Shown here: positions 49,316-58,296 of the stretch, piece by piece
How the letters are laid out: every line of letters starts with the position of its first letter
Position numbering within the stretch: the stretch's first letter is position 1
Assembly (NCBI RefSeq): GCF_002272835.1
Contig: NZ_MLAO01000009.1
Span: forward strand, 1 to 64,000
Source: Helicobacter sp. 11S03491-1
GTDB lineage: Bacteria; Campylobacterota; Campylobacteria; Campylobacterales; Helicobacteraceae
DNA: 64,000 nt
Reading direction: 5' to 3'
Made by a program: the position numbers and the translations under genes
The notes under the pieces: generated by a model
What the model saw: only the letters and a program-made list of their open reading frames with translations
Databases searched by the model: none
What the model was told of the DNA's origin: nothing

Positions 49316-50155
49316 ATGGAAGAAAAAAAAGAGTTGAATGAAATTTTGCTAGGAGATCATAACAACAACCAACCGTCAAAAACAAAAAAACTAATTTTGA
49401 TGATTATTGTTGCGATCATTATTGTATTTATTTTGTTAGTAGTTGTTTGGAAAATGACTCGAGAAGAGCCTAAAGAACAAGTAAGCACAATTGATAACTC
49501 TATTCAAAAAATGGATACATTCCATGATGAAAATGAAAATAGCGTGCAAACTAATGATAATTTTGAAAATATGTCTATTGATGATATGTCCAAAACAGAA
49601 GAAGACAATAAATTTGACAAAATCGTCCAAGATATTAAGTCCAAACAACTCGGAAGCACTCAAGAATCTGCGCAAGAATCATCTAAAATAGAAAAACCTG
49701 TCTTAGGAGACTCTCACAATCATCAAGCCCTCCAATCTGAAACTATTCAAGAGCCGGCTTTGAGTCCGGACAAAAATATTACAAAATCAAACAAATCCCA
49801 AAAGACTCTTACTGCAAAAACCTCTCCAAAAAAAGAAGATAAAAAACCTCAAAAGCAATCTTCATCAGCAGCAAAACCAAAACAAGCCTCTGCAAAAATA
49901 CAGGCTTCTAAAAATGGTTCTATAGCTACTGCGGGTCATTATTTGCAAATAGGAGCATTTAGCAAGACACCCAACAAATATTTCTTAGAAAAAATCAAAA
50001 AATATAGCTACCGTATTCAAACTTCTACAAATAATAATGGGCAAACTATTACCAAGTACCTCATTGGTCCATACAAATCAAGAACAGATGCAAATAGAGA
50101 TGTATTGCAAATCACAACAGATATTGGTAAGCCTATCCATATTGAAATTAAATAG
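49316..50155 (+). CDS. SPOR-domain membrane protein
   Basis: A 279-residue bitopic protein: short cytoplasmic N-terminus, one membrane helix (about 26-46), a long Lys/Ser/Gln-rich periplasmic linker (about 50-205) and a C-terminal SPOR domain (HYLQIGAFSK and TKYLIGPYKSRTDANRDV). SPOR domains bind denuded peptidoglycan at division sites, so a role in septation or cell-wall remodelling is expected. It corresponds to HP0185 and ends at a strong terminator. Confidence 0.85.
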   Translation: MEEKKELNEILLGDHNNNQPSKTKKLILMIIVAIIIVFILLVVVWKMTREEPKEQVSTIDNSIQKMDTFHDENENSVQTNDNFENMSIDDMSKTEEDNKFDKIVQDIKSKQLGSTQESAQESSKIEKPVLGDSHNHQALQSETIQEPALSPDKNITKSNKSQKTLTAKTSPKKEDKKPQKQSSSAAKPKQASAKIQASKNGSIATAGHYLQIGAFSKTPNKYFLEKIKKYSYRIQTSTNNNGQTITKYLIGPYKSRTDANRDVLQITTDIGKPIHIEIK

Positions 50156-50164
50156 TCTTGACAC

Positions 50165-50187
50165 AAAGGGGGAGTACCCCCTTTTGA
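50165..50187 (+). terminator. Terminator of the cvpA-lysS-glyA-SPOR operon
   Basis: An 8-bp stem (AAAGGGGG/CCCCCTTT) with an AGTA loop and TTTTG after it, 10 bp beyond the SPOR gene stop. Confidence 0.85.
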
Positions 50188-50624
50188 ATACATGAACTAT
50201 CCAATCCAAATATTTAGAGATCTAAAATCCAAATAAATTGTTTTGCAAAATACATAACATACTGATGATTATCATTTTAATTATATTATTTGAATAAAAA
50301 TACGATTGATAATAGGGAATTTTTACCAAACAATCAGCTGTTATAGGGTTTTATTAGTACTTATCAGTAATTCTTTAATTCAATTCTTTCAAAGCCTTCT
50401 GCAATTTACTACTTGTATCCAAGTGAGTTTCTCACTTTTATTTTATATAGTAAAAATTAAAATAAGCTTAAAGTTATATCCATAATGGTTCTTAGCATCT
50501 AAGTATTTTTAAATATAGCGCGATCTTTTATTTCTTCAGAGTTTACTAAAATTATAAAAAATCTTAAAAATATCTATCAGAACAATGATGAAAAATGAAA
50601 TAGCAGAATATAAAGAATATTCTA
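50188..50624. other. Intergenic region with Fur-box-like site and a second plus-strand hairpin
   Basis: The core of a roughly 500-bp gap between convergent genes. It contains ATGATTATCATT (50265-50276), the same Fur-like core as at 38408 in reverse. A hairpin AAGTGAG/CTCACTT (50421-50437) is followed by TTATTTTATA. No open frame of interest lies between, and no plus-strand gene ends before the hairpin. A small RNA of about 140 bases is possible but weakly supported. Confidence 0.35.
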
Positions 50625-50659
50625 TAAATAAAGAGTTGAATTTTTCAACTCTTTATTTA
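50625..50659. terminator. Terminator of the acyl-CoA synthetase gene
   Basis: A 16-bp perfect stem (TAAATAAAGAGTTGAA, 50625-50640, with its complement at 50644-50659) and a 3-base loop, immediately after the stop of the minus-strand gene. T-rich on both sides, so it can work in both directions. Confidence 0.85.
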
Positions 50660-52600
50660 CTATAAGAAAGAAGTAGCTTCAGTAATGCTTGAAAAGAATA
50701 AAATTTTATTAATCCTGCAGAATTCTTTAGCTTCCTCAACCATTTCTCCTCCAATGAGGATGGGAGCAACTTTGTGTTTATAAACGCTCTCTTTGAGAAT
50801 TTTAACAGAGCCAAGGGGATCGGTCATGTCTTGAGGTGTGATTAACATATAGATAAAATCAACCCCATCAAATGAATCCACAACATCTAAAGCCGCTTTA
50901 TATCTATCTGCTAAGGCATCTCCTATAATATCTATAGGATTATTGTGAGACCAGTGTTCAGGCAAAATTTTATTAAGAGCTTGAATGTTTTGATCGTTTA
51001 ATGTATATAATTTTTTGCCTCTAGCTACAATAGCATCAGTCAATACTGTTCCGGGACCTCCGGCATTTGTAATAATAGCAATTTCTTTACTATTGTGAAA
51101 CATAGGTTTTAAAATCAAAGCCTCAATATTATCGACTACTCGCACATCTAAGCTTTTCATCAAACCTGCAAACATATCATAATTTCCACTTAAATTACCG
51201 GTATGTGAAAAAGCGGCTTTGGCAGCCTCTTCGCTTTTACCTGATTTAAATAAAAAGATAGGTTTTTGACATGATCGAATACTCTCTAAAAGATTTTTTC
51301 CTTTATTGACTCCTTCTAAATACAAAGAAATACTTTTACAACGAGGATCTTTTTGTAGCATTGGGATCAAATCTGAACTTTCTAAATCAACTGCATTTCC
51401 AGTGCTAACAATGTGAGAAAAACCAATTTCAAGCGTATTTGCGCTATCCATAAGGGCAGCTAAAACTGCGCCTGACTGAGAAATAAAAGCCACACCACCA
51501 CTTTTAAGATTACCTGTTCCAAAAGTTAAATTCAAATTTGTATTATCATTGAAATATCCCAAACAATTAGGACCTAAAACATTAAAATTATTCTCTTGCG
51601 CAAGCTTGCCAATTTCAAGCTCCTCTTGTTCATGCCCGCTTTCTTTGAATCCTGCTGTAATGACAATGAGGTTTTTGAGATTTTTTTTGATTAGATCTTT
51701 GATGGTAGGGATAACAAACTGTGCAGGTATAGCAAGCACAGCTGTATCAATATCTCCATTAATTTCTCCAACACTTTTTAACAAAGGTTTGCCAAAAAGT
51801 TCTCCGCCTTTTTGATTAACAAAAAACAATTCACCCTTAAAGCCCATAGAATTTTTGGCAACCACATGACCGGTTTTTGTTTTGTCTGTACTCGCTCCAA
51901 TAATAGCTATACGTTGATTATTCAAGAAATCAGGTCTGGGAAGTTTTCTTTGAGTATCTCCAGAGACTAAAGAACCTTTTTTGATTCTGGCATCTACAGC
52001 TACAAGCCCATTTTTGGTAAGTTTCAGAGGATTAATATCAAGCTCTAGGATATCAGGATTGCTCAGGATGAGTTTCTGAACACTTTTTACAAGCTCTACT
52101 ACCTCGCTCATTTGATGTGTGCTTCCACGAAAACCTTCAAAAAGTTTGGAAATTTTAGTAGTTTTAAATGCTCGAAGTATTTCATCTTCTTTGGCTTGAG
52201 AATCGATGTAACAAATATCTTTATAAAGCTCTAAATAAATCCCACCCTTCCCAAAAAGAATAATATCTCCAAACACACTATCTTCAACAGAACCAATATA
52301 CAATTCTTCGCCTTCCAGCATTTGTGTAATTATGAAACAATCATTACTATCTAAAGGAATTTTGTGTTTTTCTTGAATATTTTTTTTCATTTTCTCGCGT
52401 GCATTTTCAAGCTCTTCATTTGAGTTCAAATTGAGCATAACCCCGCCTACATCGCTTTTATGAACTATTTTAGGAGATTGAATTTTCAAAACAGCCGGAA
52501 AAAAATCAATATTGATTTTTTCATCCATTTTTACTACTCTACATTGTGGTGTTTTGATGCCATATTTCCCTAACCATTGGTATAATTCGCTTTCTGTCAT
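50660..52600 (-). CDS. Acetyl/acyl-CoA synthetase (ADP-forming) family protein
   Basis: A 646-residue fused enzyme related to ADP-forming acetyl-CoA synthetase, which makes ATP while releasing acetate, and to succinyl-CoA ligase. The ATP-grasp half comes first (about 1-215; IVHKSDVGGVML and ELDINPLKLT). The CoA-binding half follows (RIAIIGASTDKTKTGH near 230), then ligase domains with ISQSGAVLAALMDSA and the phospho-His motif FSHTGNLSG near 465. Many bacterial fusions have the opposite order. There is no acetyltransferase domain. It stands alone, divergent from a DUF5718 gene. Confidence 0.85.
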   Translation of the reverse strand: MTESELYQWLGKYGIKTPQCRVVKMDEKINIDFFPAVLKIQSPKIVHKSDVGGVMLNLNSNEELENAREKMKKNIQEKHKIPLDSNDCFIITQMLEGEELYIGSVEDSVFGDIILFGKGGIYLELYKDICYIDSQAKEDEILRAFKTTKISKLFEGFRGSTHQMSEVVELVKSVQKLILSNPDILELDINPLKLTKNGLVAVDARIKKGSLVSGDTQRKLPRPDFLNNQRIAIIGASTDKTKTGHVVAKNSMGFKGELFFVNQKGGELFGKPLLKSVGEINGDIDTAVLAIPAQFVIPTIKDLIKKNLKNLIVITAGFKESGHEQEELEIGKLAQENNFNVLGPNCLGYFNDNTNLNLTFGTGNLKSGGVAFISQSGAVLAALMDSANTLEIGFSHIVSTGNAVDLESSDLIPMLQKDPRCKSISLYLEGVNKGKNLLESIRSCQKPIFLFKSGKSEEAAKAAFSHTGNLSGNYDMFAGLMKSLDVRVVDNIEALILKPMFHNSKEIAIITNAGGPGTVLTDAIVARGKKLYTLNDQNIQALNKILPEHWSHNNPIDIIGDALADRYKAALDVVDSFDGVDFIYMLITPQDMTDPLGSVKILKESVYKHKVAPILIGGEMVEEAKEFCRINKILFFSSITEATSFL

Positions 52601-52730
52601 AGAAACTCCTCTTTTTTATTTTTGTTTATATGTTTGATATTATAGATTAAATTTTAAATTTTTTGAAATTTTTTATCAATTATTATTTTTAATTAGAGTA
52701 TTATTTTTACTAAAACTTTAAGGAATGGCG

Positions 52731-53555
52731 ATGAAAGAATATTTAGGCTTTGGAGTTGCAGGAAATTTTGCCAATCATCTCGAACAAGCCGGAGAATCCA
52801 ATGATTTCTCCGAGATTATAACGGATGAAAAAAATGCCCCTAAGGGAATTTTTCCTTTTTACATTCCTTGTAGTGTTACGCCTTTAGGTAGATATTGTAT
52901 CAACAATCAAGCAATTATTTTACCCAATGATAGTTCATTTAGAGTACAAGCAGAACCTGAAGTTGCTTTAGAATGTGAATTAGAGTATCAAAACAATGAA
53001 GTCATTAAAGTAATTCCAAAATTTTTTATGGCTTTTAATGACTCTTCAGTGAGGAATGATAAAAATGCTAAAAAACTATCTCAAAAAAAGAATTTTTCTG
53101 ACGGATCTAAAGCAATAGGAGCAAAAATCCCCATCGATCATTTCAGTAGTGGAGGAATCTGCGATCGTTATTCTCTTGCTTCTTTTCTTATTTTTGATAA
53201 CAAAACACAAGAGTATGGAGAATGCAGTGAATTAACAGGTTATAGCTATTTTTATGATAAATTGATTGAATGGATAAAAGACAAACTCAACCATCAAAAA
53301 GAATATTCTGTTTTGGAAAATCTTAGCGAAATACTCAAAGAGGCTTGTTACCCTACAAAAATCATTATTGCCATTGGGGCAACACGCTATACCCATCTTG
53401 CTGAAACAAGATTTTTACAAAAAGGCGATGTTGTTGCTATTGTAGTTTTTGATCATACAAAATATAGTTTTGAAAATATCAAAGAACTTGTTTCTAAAGA
53501 TTGTATTCCAACAAATTTACAAGATATTTCTATCATCCGACAAGAAGTGAAATAA
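52731..53555 (+). CDS. DUF5718 family protein
   Basis: A 274-residue soluble protein I place in DUF5718, a Campylobacterota/Gammaproteobacteria family of unknown function with a possible fumarylacetoacetate-hydrolase-like fold. Recognisable parts are LGFGVAGNFANHLEQAGE, KGIFPFYIP, QAEPEVALECELEY and IAIGATRYTHLAETRFLQKGD. I start at the second ATG (52731), seven bases after AAGGA; the first ATG abuts the ribosome site. It is divergent from the acyl-CoA synthetase. Confidence 0.8.
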   Translation: MKEYLGFGVAGNFANHLEQAGESNDFSEIITDEKNAPKGIFPFYIPCSVTPLGRYCINNQAIILPNDSSFRVQAEPEVALECELEYQNNEVIKVIPKFFMAFNDSSVRNDKNAKKLSQKKNFSDGSKAIGAKIPIDHFSSGGICDRYSLASFLIFDNKTQEYGECSELTGYSYFYDKLIEWIKDKLNHQKEYSVLENLSEILKEACYPTKIIIAIGATRYTHLAETRFLQKGDVVAIVVFDHTKYSFENIKELVSKDCIPTNLQDISIIRQEVK

Positions 53556-53602
53556 ATATCTAAATTTTTACAGATCTATTACAGATTTGTAAAAATAATC
53601 CT

Positions 53603-53920
53603 CTAAAAAGCACTCAATAACACAACAGAGACAACAACAAAGATAACTCCAACCCAACCAATAAGCTTAAGTCTTTCACCAAAAAATAAATACCCTCCAA
53701 AAACAGTCCCAATAATTCCAATTGTCCCCCAAACACAATAAGCAATACTTAAAGAAACTTCTTTCAGAGCAATAGAAAGACTAATAAAAGCGCACAAAAC
53801 CAAAATGATAGAACCTATACCTAAGAATTTATGACTAAAACCTTCAGATTTTTTTAACATAAGATTGGCGATAACATCAAGGAATGCTGCAAAAACAATG
53901 AAAACAAAATAAATACTCAT
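53603..53920 (-). CDS. SMR family transporter subunit, MdtI-like
   Basis: A 105-residue four-helix small multidrug resistance protein. Its sequence follows E. coli MdtI closely by eye (ANLMLKKSEGFSHKFLG, LSIAYCVWGTIGIIGT, FGERLKLIGWVGV). The conserved membrane Glu of helix 1 is Asp here (AFLDVIANLML). It is the second of a paired SMR set and overlaps its partner by one base. MdtIJ exports spermidine in E. coli; the same is possible but unproven. Confidence 0.82.
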   Translation of the reverse strand: MSIYFVFIVFAAFLDVIANLMLKKSEGFSHKFLGIGSIILVLCAFISLSIALKEVSLSIAYCVWGTIGIIGTVFGGYLFFGERLKLIGWVGVIFVVVSVVLLSAF

Positions 53921-54243
53921 TATTTTTTGCCTAAGTTGATTAAAATAATCCCAATAATACCAAAGCCTAAGCCAAGCTTTTGATAAAAAGTTAAAATCTC
54001 TCCGAAAACAACTATGCCAAAACTACAAATCAATATCAACCCCAAAACTTCCCACATTGCATAAGCAATGCTAATAGGGATAATTTTCACGGATAAACCC
54101 ATCATATAATATGAAAAAATAATAAAAATCCCCATTAAAATATATCCCCATAAATCCCCGGAAGAAACTTTGAGAGAAATAGTGGCAATCACTTCTGCAA
54201 CTATAGCAATCATGAGAAATATCCATGCACGTGTTTTAGACAT
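53920..54243 (-). CDS. SMR family transporter subunit, MdtJ-like
   Basis: A 107-residue four-helix SMR protein with the conserved Glu in helix 1 (IAIVAEVIATISLK) and MdtJ-like SIAYAMWEVLGLI. Paired SMR proteins form antiparallel heterodimers. It overlaps the lgt stop by 8 bp, so both SMR genes are coupled to the lipoprotein gene lgt, an odd pairing. Confidence 0.82.
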   Translation of the reverse strand: MSKTRAWIFLMIAIVAEVIATISLKVSSGDLWGYILMGIFIIFSYYMMGLSVKIIPISIAYAMWEVLGLILICSFGIVVFGEILTFYQKLGLGFGIIGIILINLGKK

Positions 54244-55078
54244 TTTTTTTGCTTTTGATATAAAATAACAATCCTAAGGAAACCAAAATCATGAGGATGC
54301 TTAAAATCTGCCCCATACTCAACCCCCCAAAATAATATCCCATTTGCACATCAGGCTCACGCCAAAATTCAGCAACAAAGCGCATAATCCCGTAAGATAC
54401 GCCATAAACAACAATAAGCATACCTTGTGTTTTTAAAAATTTTTTTGCAATTATGACAAGGATAAAAACAACAATTCCTTCTAAAAAAGCTTCAATAAGC
54501 TGGCTAGGATAGCGAAGTTCGCTATTCACAAGAATGCCAATTTTTTGTCCCCAACTATCTCCTAAAGGCACAATACGACCATAAAGTTCTTGATTAAGGA
54601 AATTACCAATCCTACCAAATACATAACCTAAGGGCACACTTATGGCAACCAAATCCATATAAAGTAAAAACTTTTGATGTTTCTTGTATGCAAACAAAAC
54701 AGAAGCTATCAAAAATCCAATCAAAGCTCCATGATAACTCATGCCCCGAATCCCTACAAAATTACCTTGCATATCAAAAGGATTAAAAATCTGCCAAGGA
54801 TGGCTAAAATAATACAAACTATTTGGATCATAAATAGCAATATACCCAATTCTTGCTCCCAAAATAACACCAATTTCAACCCAAATAAAATAATTATCTA
54901 TATTTTTATTTGAAATAGGGAATCTTTGTGGATCATGTCTTATAAAATATTTAGCAATATAAAGAGAAACCAACAAGGCTAAAACATAAGCAATGCCATA
55001 CCAATGCACTTGAATACCAAATATTTCAAAAGCTATGGGATTAAAAATACTATAAATTTCATTCCATTTGCTATACAT
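54236..55078 (-). CDS. lgt: Prolipoprotein diacylglyceryl transferase
   Basis: First enzyme of lipoprotein maturation, 280 residues and seven membrane helices. The family signature is GYVFGRIGNFLNQELYGR; the start FEIFGIQVHWYGIAY, GMSYHGALIG and RFVAEFWREPDVQMG are also typical. It corresponds to HP0955. It lies 12 bp after a STAS-like gene and continues into the SMR pair. Confidence 0.94.
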   Translation of the reverse strand: MYSKWNEIYSIFNPIAFEIFGIQVHWYGIAYVLALLVSLYIAKYFIRHDPQRFPISNKNIDNYFIWVEIGVILGARIGYIAIYDPNSLYYFSHPWQIFNPFDMQGNFVGIRGMSYHGALIGFLIASVLFAYKKHQKFLLYMDLVAISVPLGYVFGRIGNFLNQELYGRIVPLGDSWGQKIGILVNSELRYPSQLIEAFLEGIVVFILVIIAKKFLKTQGMLIVVYGVSYGIMRFVAEFWREPDVQMGYYFGGLSMGQILSILMILVSLGLLFYIKSKKNV

Positions 55079-55090
55079 CTTTTTCCTTTG

Positions 55091-55411
55091 TTAATTTTGT
55101 TTGATTGAAATTTCAAGTTTCTTATCTAAACTTATATTCTCAAATAGATTGAATAACTTCATCTCATCAGTATAAATTTTTACATCTATCAAATCATTTT
55201 CTTTCAGTTTAAGCAAATAACCCAAAGCATAAGAATTAATAGGGTAAGCATGAACAAAAAAGACAAAAAGAGTTTGATTGGGAGTTTGCTTGATTTGTTT
55301 TACAATGGGTATCATGGCGCTTTTGAATTCTAAAAAATTAGCATAAGTTTTAATTTTGCCTTCATATTTTACCATTATCCCATTTTGAACTTCTTGAGTT
55401 TCAATAATCAT
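55091..55411 (-). CDS. STAS-like small protein
   Basis: A 106-residue protein with alternating strands and helices resembling a STAS/anti-sigma-antagonist fold (VFFVHAYPINSYALGYLLKLKEN), although the phospho-Ser region (YPINSYALG) is only weakly like the family. It begins the operon with lgt and the SMR pair. Its function is unknown; a STAS role is a guess from pattern. Confidence 0.55.
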   Translation of the reverse strand: MIIETQEVQNGIMVKYEGKIKTYANFLEFKSAMIPIVKQIKQTPNQTLFVFFVHAYPINSYALGYLLKLKENDLIDVKIYTDEMKLFNLFENISLDKKLEISIKQN

Positions 55412-55633
55412 TGTCTCCCCTTAATTATCATTCTTATCTCATTTTAACTACCCCAACAGCCATCCGATATTTTATGATTTTTTTGTCATCATTGAAATAA
55501 CGGCATTTCCTATAAACTTCAATACATATAAAAAATAATTTTAACATGTTATCTTTCCTTCATATTTGCTATTGCATATTTATTTTAGTTTATTTAAATT
55601 GAAATATATTTTGAAAAATATTTCAAGAATAAA

Positions 55634-56359
55634 CTATAAATTTTGAAACTCCATAGGCTCTTGAGAAACAAACTCATATCCCAACAAAGAAATTTTATGG
55701 GCATGAAGCATTAAACGTTTTGCATCCATACCCCCATAAAAATTATCTCCAACAATGGGGTGAAAAATACTTTTTAAATGTACTCTGATTTGATGTGTGC
55801 GTCCTGTTTTGATAACAACTTCAAGCAAGGTTTTTTTACCTATAATGCGAAGTGGCTTGATATAAGTTTGCGCCTGAAGCCCTGCTTTGGAAATTTTGCT
55901 TTTAGCGTGAGTGGTTTTAATTGTCAAGATAGGCTTATTGATTTCGCACTCTTGGCTAACAATCCCCTCTACCAAAGCAAGATATTCCTTATATACTTCT
56001 TGATTTTTAAAGGCATTTTTTGCTTGCAAATGGAAAGGACTCCTGTCTTTTACAAACAAAATAACCCCACTTGTATCCTTATCCAATCGATGCAACAATA
56101 CCCGGTCTTTAAACATTTGAGCTAACTCATAGCTCTCAATAAAAGGGGGTTTATCCACAGCAAGAATATTTTTGTCTTCAAAAATAACTTTGGGTTTTTG
56201 GACTTGAGAAATTTGAAAAATAGAATCTTTAGGTAATTCCATGCGTCCGAGCATGATTTTTTTACCTTTTAGACTTACAAGACCCTTATCGATTAAAGTT
56301 TTAGCCTTTTTATTTGAAATTTTTTCTTGCAGACTTAAAAGTTTATAGGCTTTTTCCAT
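55634..56359 (-). CDS. RluA-family pseudouridine synthase
   Basis: Converts uridine to pseudouridine in rRNA or tRNA; 241 residues. The catalytic Asp lies in LLHRLDKDTSGVILFVK; KTGRTHQIRVHLKSIFHPIVGDNFYG is the second family block. An S4-like N-terminal segment (about 1-50) precedes it. It corresponds to HP0956 and follows waaA by 8 bp. The target base is not predictable here. Confidence 0.88.
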   Translation of the reverse strand: MEKAYKLLSLQEKISNKKAKTLIDKGLVSLKGKKIMLGRMELPKDSIFQISQVQKPKVIFEDKNILAVDKPPFIESYELAQMFKDRVLLHRLDKDTSGVILFVKDRSPFHLQAKNAFKNQEVYKEYLALVEGIVSQECEINKPILTIKTTHAKSKISKAGLQAQTYIKPLRIIGKKTLLEVVIKTGRTHQIRVHLKSIFHPIVGDNFYGGMDAKRLMLHAHKISLLGYEFVSQEPMEFQNL

Positions 56360-56367
56360 ATTTTTCC

Positions 56368-57567
56368 TTAGAAATGATGATGAGAATTTGTAATAGAATT
56401 CAGAAGACTTTGAAGTTTATTATCTTGATTTAAAATATTTGTATTTGGCAAAAAATGATAATTACAAAGAGTTTGGGCTAATTGATTTGCCTCAACAATT
56501 TGGTACCCTTCAATAGCCTCAAAAAGAGCGCTTTGATTAAAAATATGAGGACCACTAAGAAGCTTTGTATGAAAAAATGCCGGCTCAAGTGGATTATGAC
56601 CTCCTATTTTATCAAACGATCCACCCAAAATAACCACATCGCCAATGGCATAAAGATTAAAGAGTTCTCCTAAAATATCCGCAAGCAAAACATCACATTC
56701 TTGAGAAAAACCCTCTTGGGAAAAAACTTTATATTTATAAGGAGTATTTGCAAGTGTTTTTTCAATAAATCTCTCAACTTCCTTAAACCTCTCAGGATGT
56801 CTGGGAACGACAATAAGCCAACATTTTTCCAGAGAATCTCTGAGCTTTAAAAAAGCTTGCAAAATCAATTCTTCTTCTCCGGGATGAGTGCTTGCTGCGA
56901 TGATAGTAAGTTTTGGACTTTTGGGATAATGAGTGCGAATATGAGGGGTGCCTAGAAGTTTAAGATTTCCAAAAACCTTTGGATTTTTTGCTCCTAATAA
57001 TTCAAGTCTTAAAATGTCATCCTTCCCTTGTGCGAGAACTTCATCAATCTGATGGAACAACCTCTTATAAAACCATGCAATTTTTTTATACCTGGGGAAA
57101 GAATGCGTAGAAATTCTAGAATTGATAAGCATTGTTTTTGCTCCCACATTTTTAGCAGTCTTTAGCACCAAATACCACAATTCTGCCTCTGTGATAATGA
57201 GAGTTTGAAGAAATTGAAGTTTTTTTTTCCAAAAAGGAATAAAAATTTCAAAAGGCAAAAACTTAACTTGTATATGGGCGTAATCTTGATATGTGTGTCT
57301 TGCTAAATCAAATCCGGTTTGTGTAATAGTTGTAATAAGAATAGGTTTTAGAGGCATTGCTTTGATGATGGGTTCCAAGGATTTTATCTCACCATAAGAA
57401 CAAGCATGAAACCAAAAAGCAGGAGACGTGTAAAGATAAAAATCTTTGAGAAAAAATCTTGCAGGGATAGAATGCCTGTATTTAGACTTCAATAAAGCAA
57501 AAAGTAATAATGGAAGCGAAATAATATAAACTATAACTGTTAATAAATAATATATCACTTCAAACAT
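56368..57567 (-). CDS. waaA: 3-deoxy-D-manno-octulosonic acid (Kdo) transferase
   Basis: Transfers Kdo to lipid A precursor; 399 residues. An N-terminal membrane anchor (about 5-25) precedes a GT-B fold with WFHACSYGEIKSLEPII, ITEAELWYLV, AASTHPGEEELIL, VPRHPERF and GGSFDKIGGHNPLEPA. The ATG at 57567 is preferred to a TTG one codon earlier. It corresponds to HP0957. A run of nine T at 57220-57228 lies inside the gene. Confidence 0.92.
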   Translation of the reverse strand: MFEVIYYLLTVIVYIISLPLLLFALLKSKYRHSIPARFFLKDFYLYTSPAFWFHACSYGEIKSLEPIIKAMPLKPILITTITQTGFDLARHTYQDYAHIQVKFLPFEIFIPFWKKKLQFLQTLIITEAELWYLVLKTAKNVGAKTMLINSRISTHSFPRYKKIAWFYKRLFHQIDEVLAQGKDDILRLELLGAKNPKVFGNLKLLGTPHIRTHYPKSPKLTIIAASTHPGEEELILQAFLKLRDSLEKCWLIVVPRHPERFKEVERFIEKTLANTPYKYKVFSQEGFSQECDVLLADILGELFNLYAIGDVVILGGSFDKIGGHNPLEPAFFHTKLLSGPHIFNQSALFEAIEGYQIVEANQLAQTLCNYHFLPNTNILNQDNKLQSLLNSITNSHHHF

Positions 57568-57579
57568 CAAAAAGCTCTA

Positions 57580-58287
57580 TTAAGATTCTTCAATATAAAG
57601 AATCCTTCCACAATGAGGACAAGTAATAATATCGTTACTTTGAATAATTTCAGCATATACGCGATCGTTGATTCTGATAAAACACCCTCCACATGCTTGT
57701 TTCCTAACAGGAACAACGCTTGAATTTTTTGCCCATTTTCTAACTTTCTCATAAAAGCCAATCAATTTTTGATCCATTACAACAATAAGTTTCTGTTTTT
57801 CATCAAAAATTTCATGTTGTTGCGCTTTGATTTCTTCAATATCCTCATTGACCTTGCCTTCAAGAGATTTGATAGTTTCATCTAATTGGGCAATAGCTGT
57901 TTGAATAGATTTTTGCATTCCAAATTTATGATCCAGCTCCCCTTCAAGTCTTTGTATTTCTTGATTGGCTTGAGCAATTTGTTCTTTGGCAATTTCTTCT
58001 TCAACATTAAGCGCCTTAAGTTCTCTTTCTGATCGAACTTCAGAGATTTTTTTATAAACAGATTCAAGTTTAGCGCCCATATCTTGTAAAACTTGATTAT
58101 TTCTAGAAATCTGAAGCTTAATACCCTCTTTTTCTTCCTCTAAAGCAAGCAATTCTCTATTTTTGGATTCCTTAGATCGGATTGCTTTATCAAGCTCGCC
58201 TCTTTTAAGCTCAATTTGAGGTTCTAGGGCATCAATTTCTTTATCAAGATTAGATATCTGAATGAGTTGGTGGAGATCTTTATTCAT
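57580..58287 (-). CDS. Coiled-coil zinc-ribbon protein, HP0958/FlgZ-like
   Basis: A 235-residue protein with a long coiled coil (about 10-165) and a C-terminal zinc ribbon (CGGC and CPHCG, about 200-225). In H. pylori the homologue HP0958 stabilises RpoN and affects flagellin mRNA, so it matters for flagellar gene control. It lies between nif3-like and waaA genes, 9 bp from each, as in HP0959-HP0957. Confidence 0.87.
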   Translation of the reverse strand: MNKDLHQLIQISNLDKEIDALEPQIELKRGELDKAIRSKESKNRELLALEEEKEGIKLQISRNNQVLQDMGAKLESVYKKISEVRSERELKALNVEEEIAKEQIAQANQEIQRLEGELDHKFGMQKSIQTAIAQLDETIKSLEGKVNEDIEEIKAQQHEIFDEKQKLIVVMDQKLIGFYEKVRKWAKNSSVVPVRKQACGGCFIRINDRVYAEIIQSNDIITCPHCGRILYIEES

Positions 58288-58296
58288 ATTTTATCC

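Noticed and set aside
55599-55626. A/T-only hairpin downstream of the RluA-family gene
   Set aside because: The stem has only two G-C pairs in effect and an internal mismatch; too weak to call as a terminator.
57220-57228. Nine-T run inside waaA as a contingency locus
   Set aside because: The gene is in frame, Kdo transferase is normally essential, and A/T runs of this size occur in AT-rich genes by chance.
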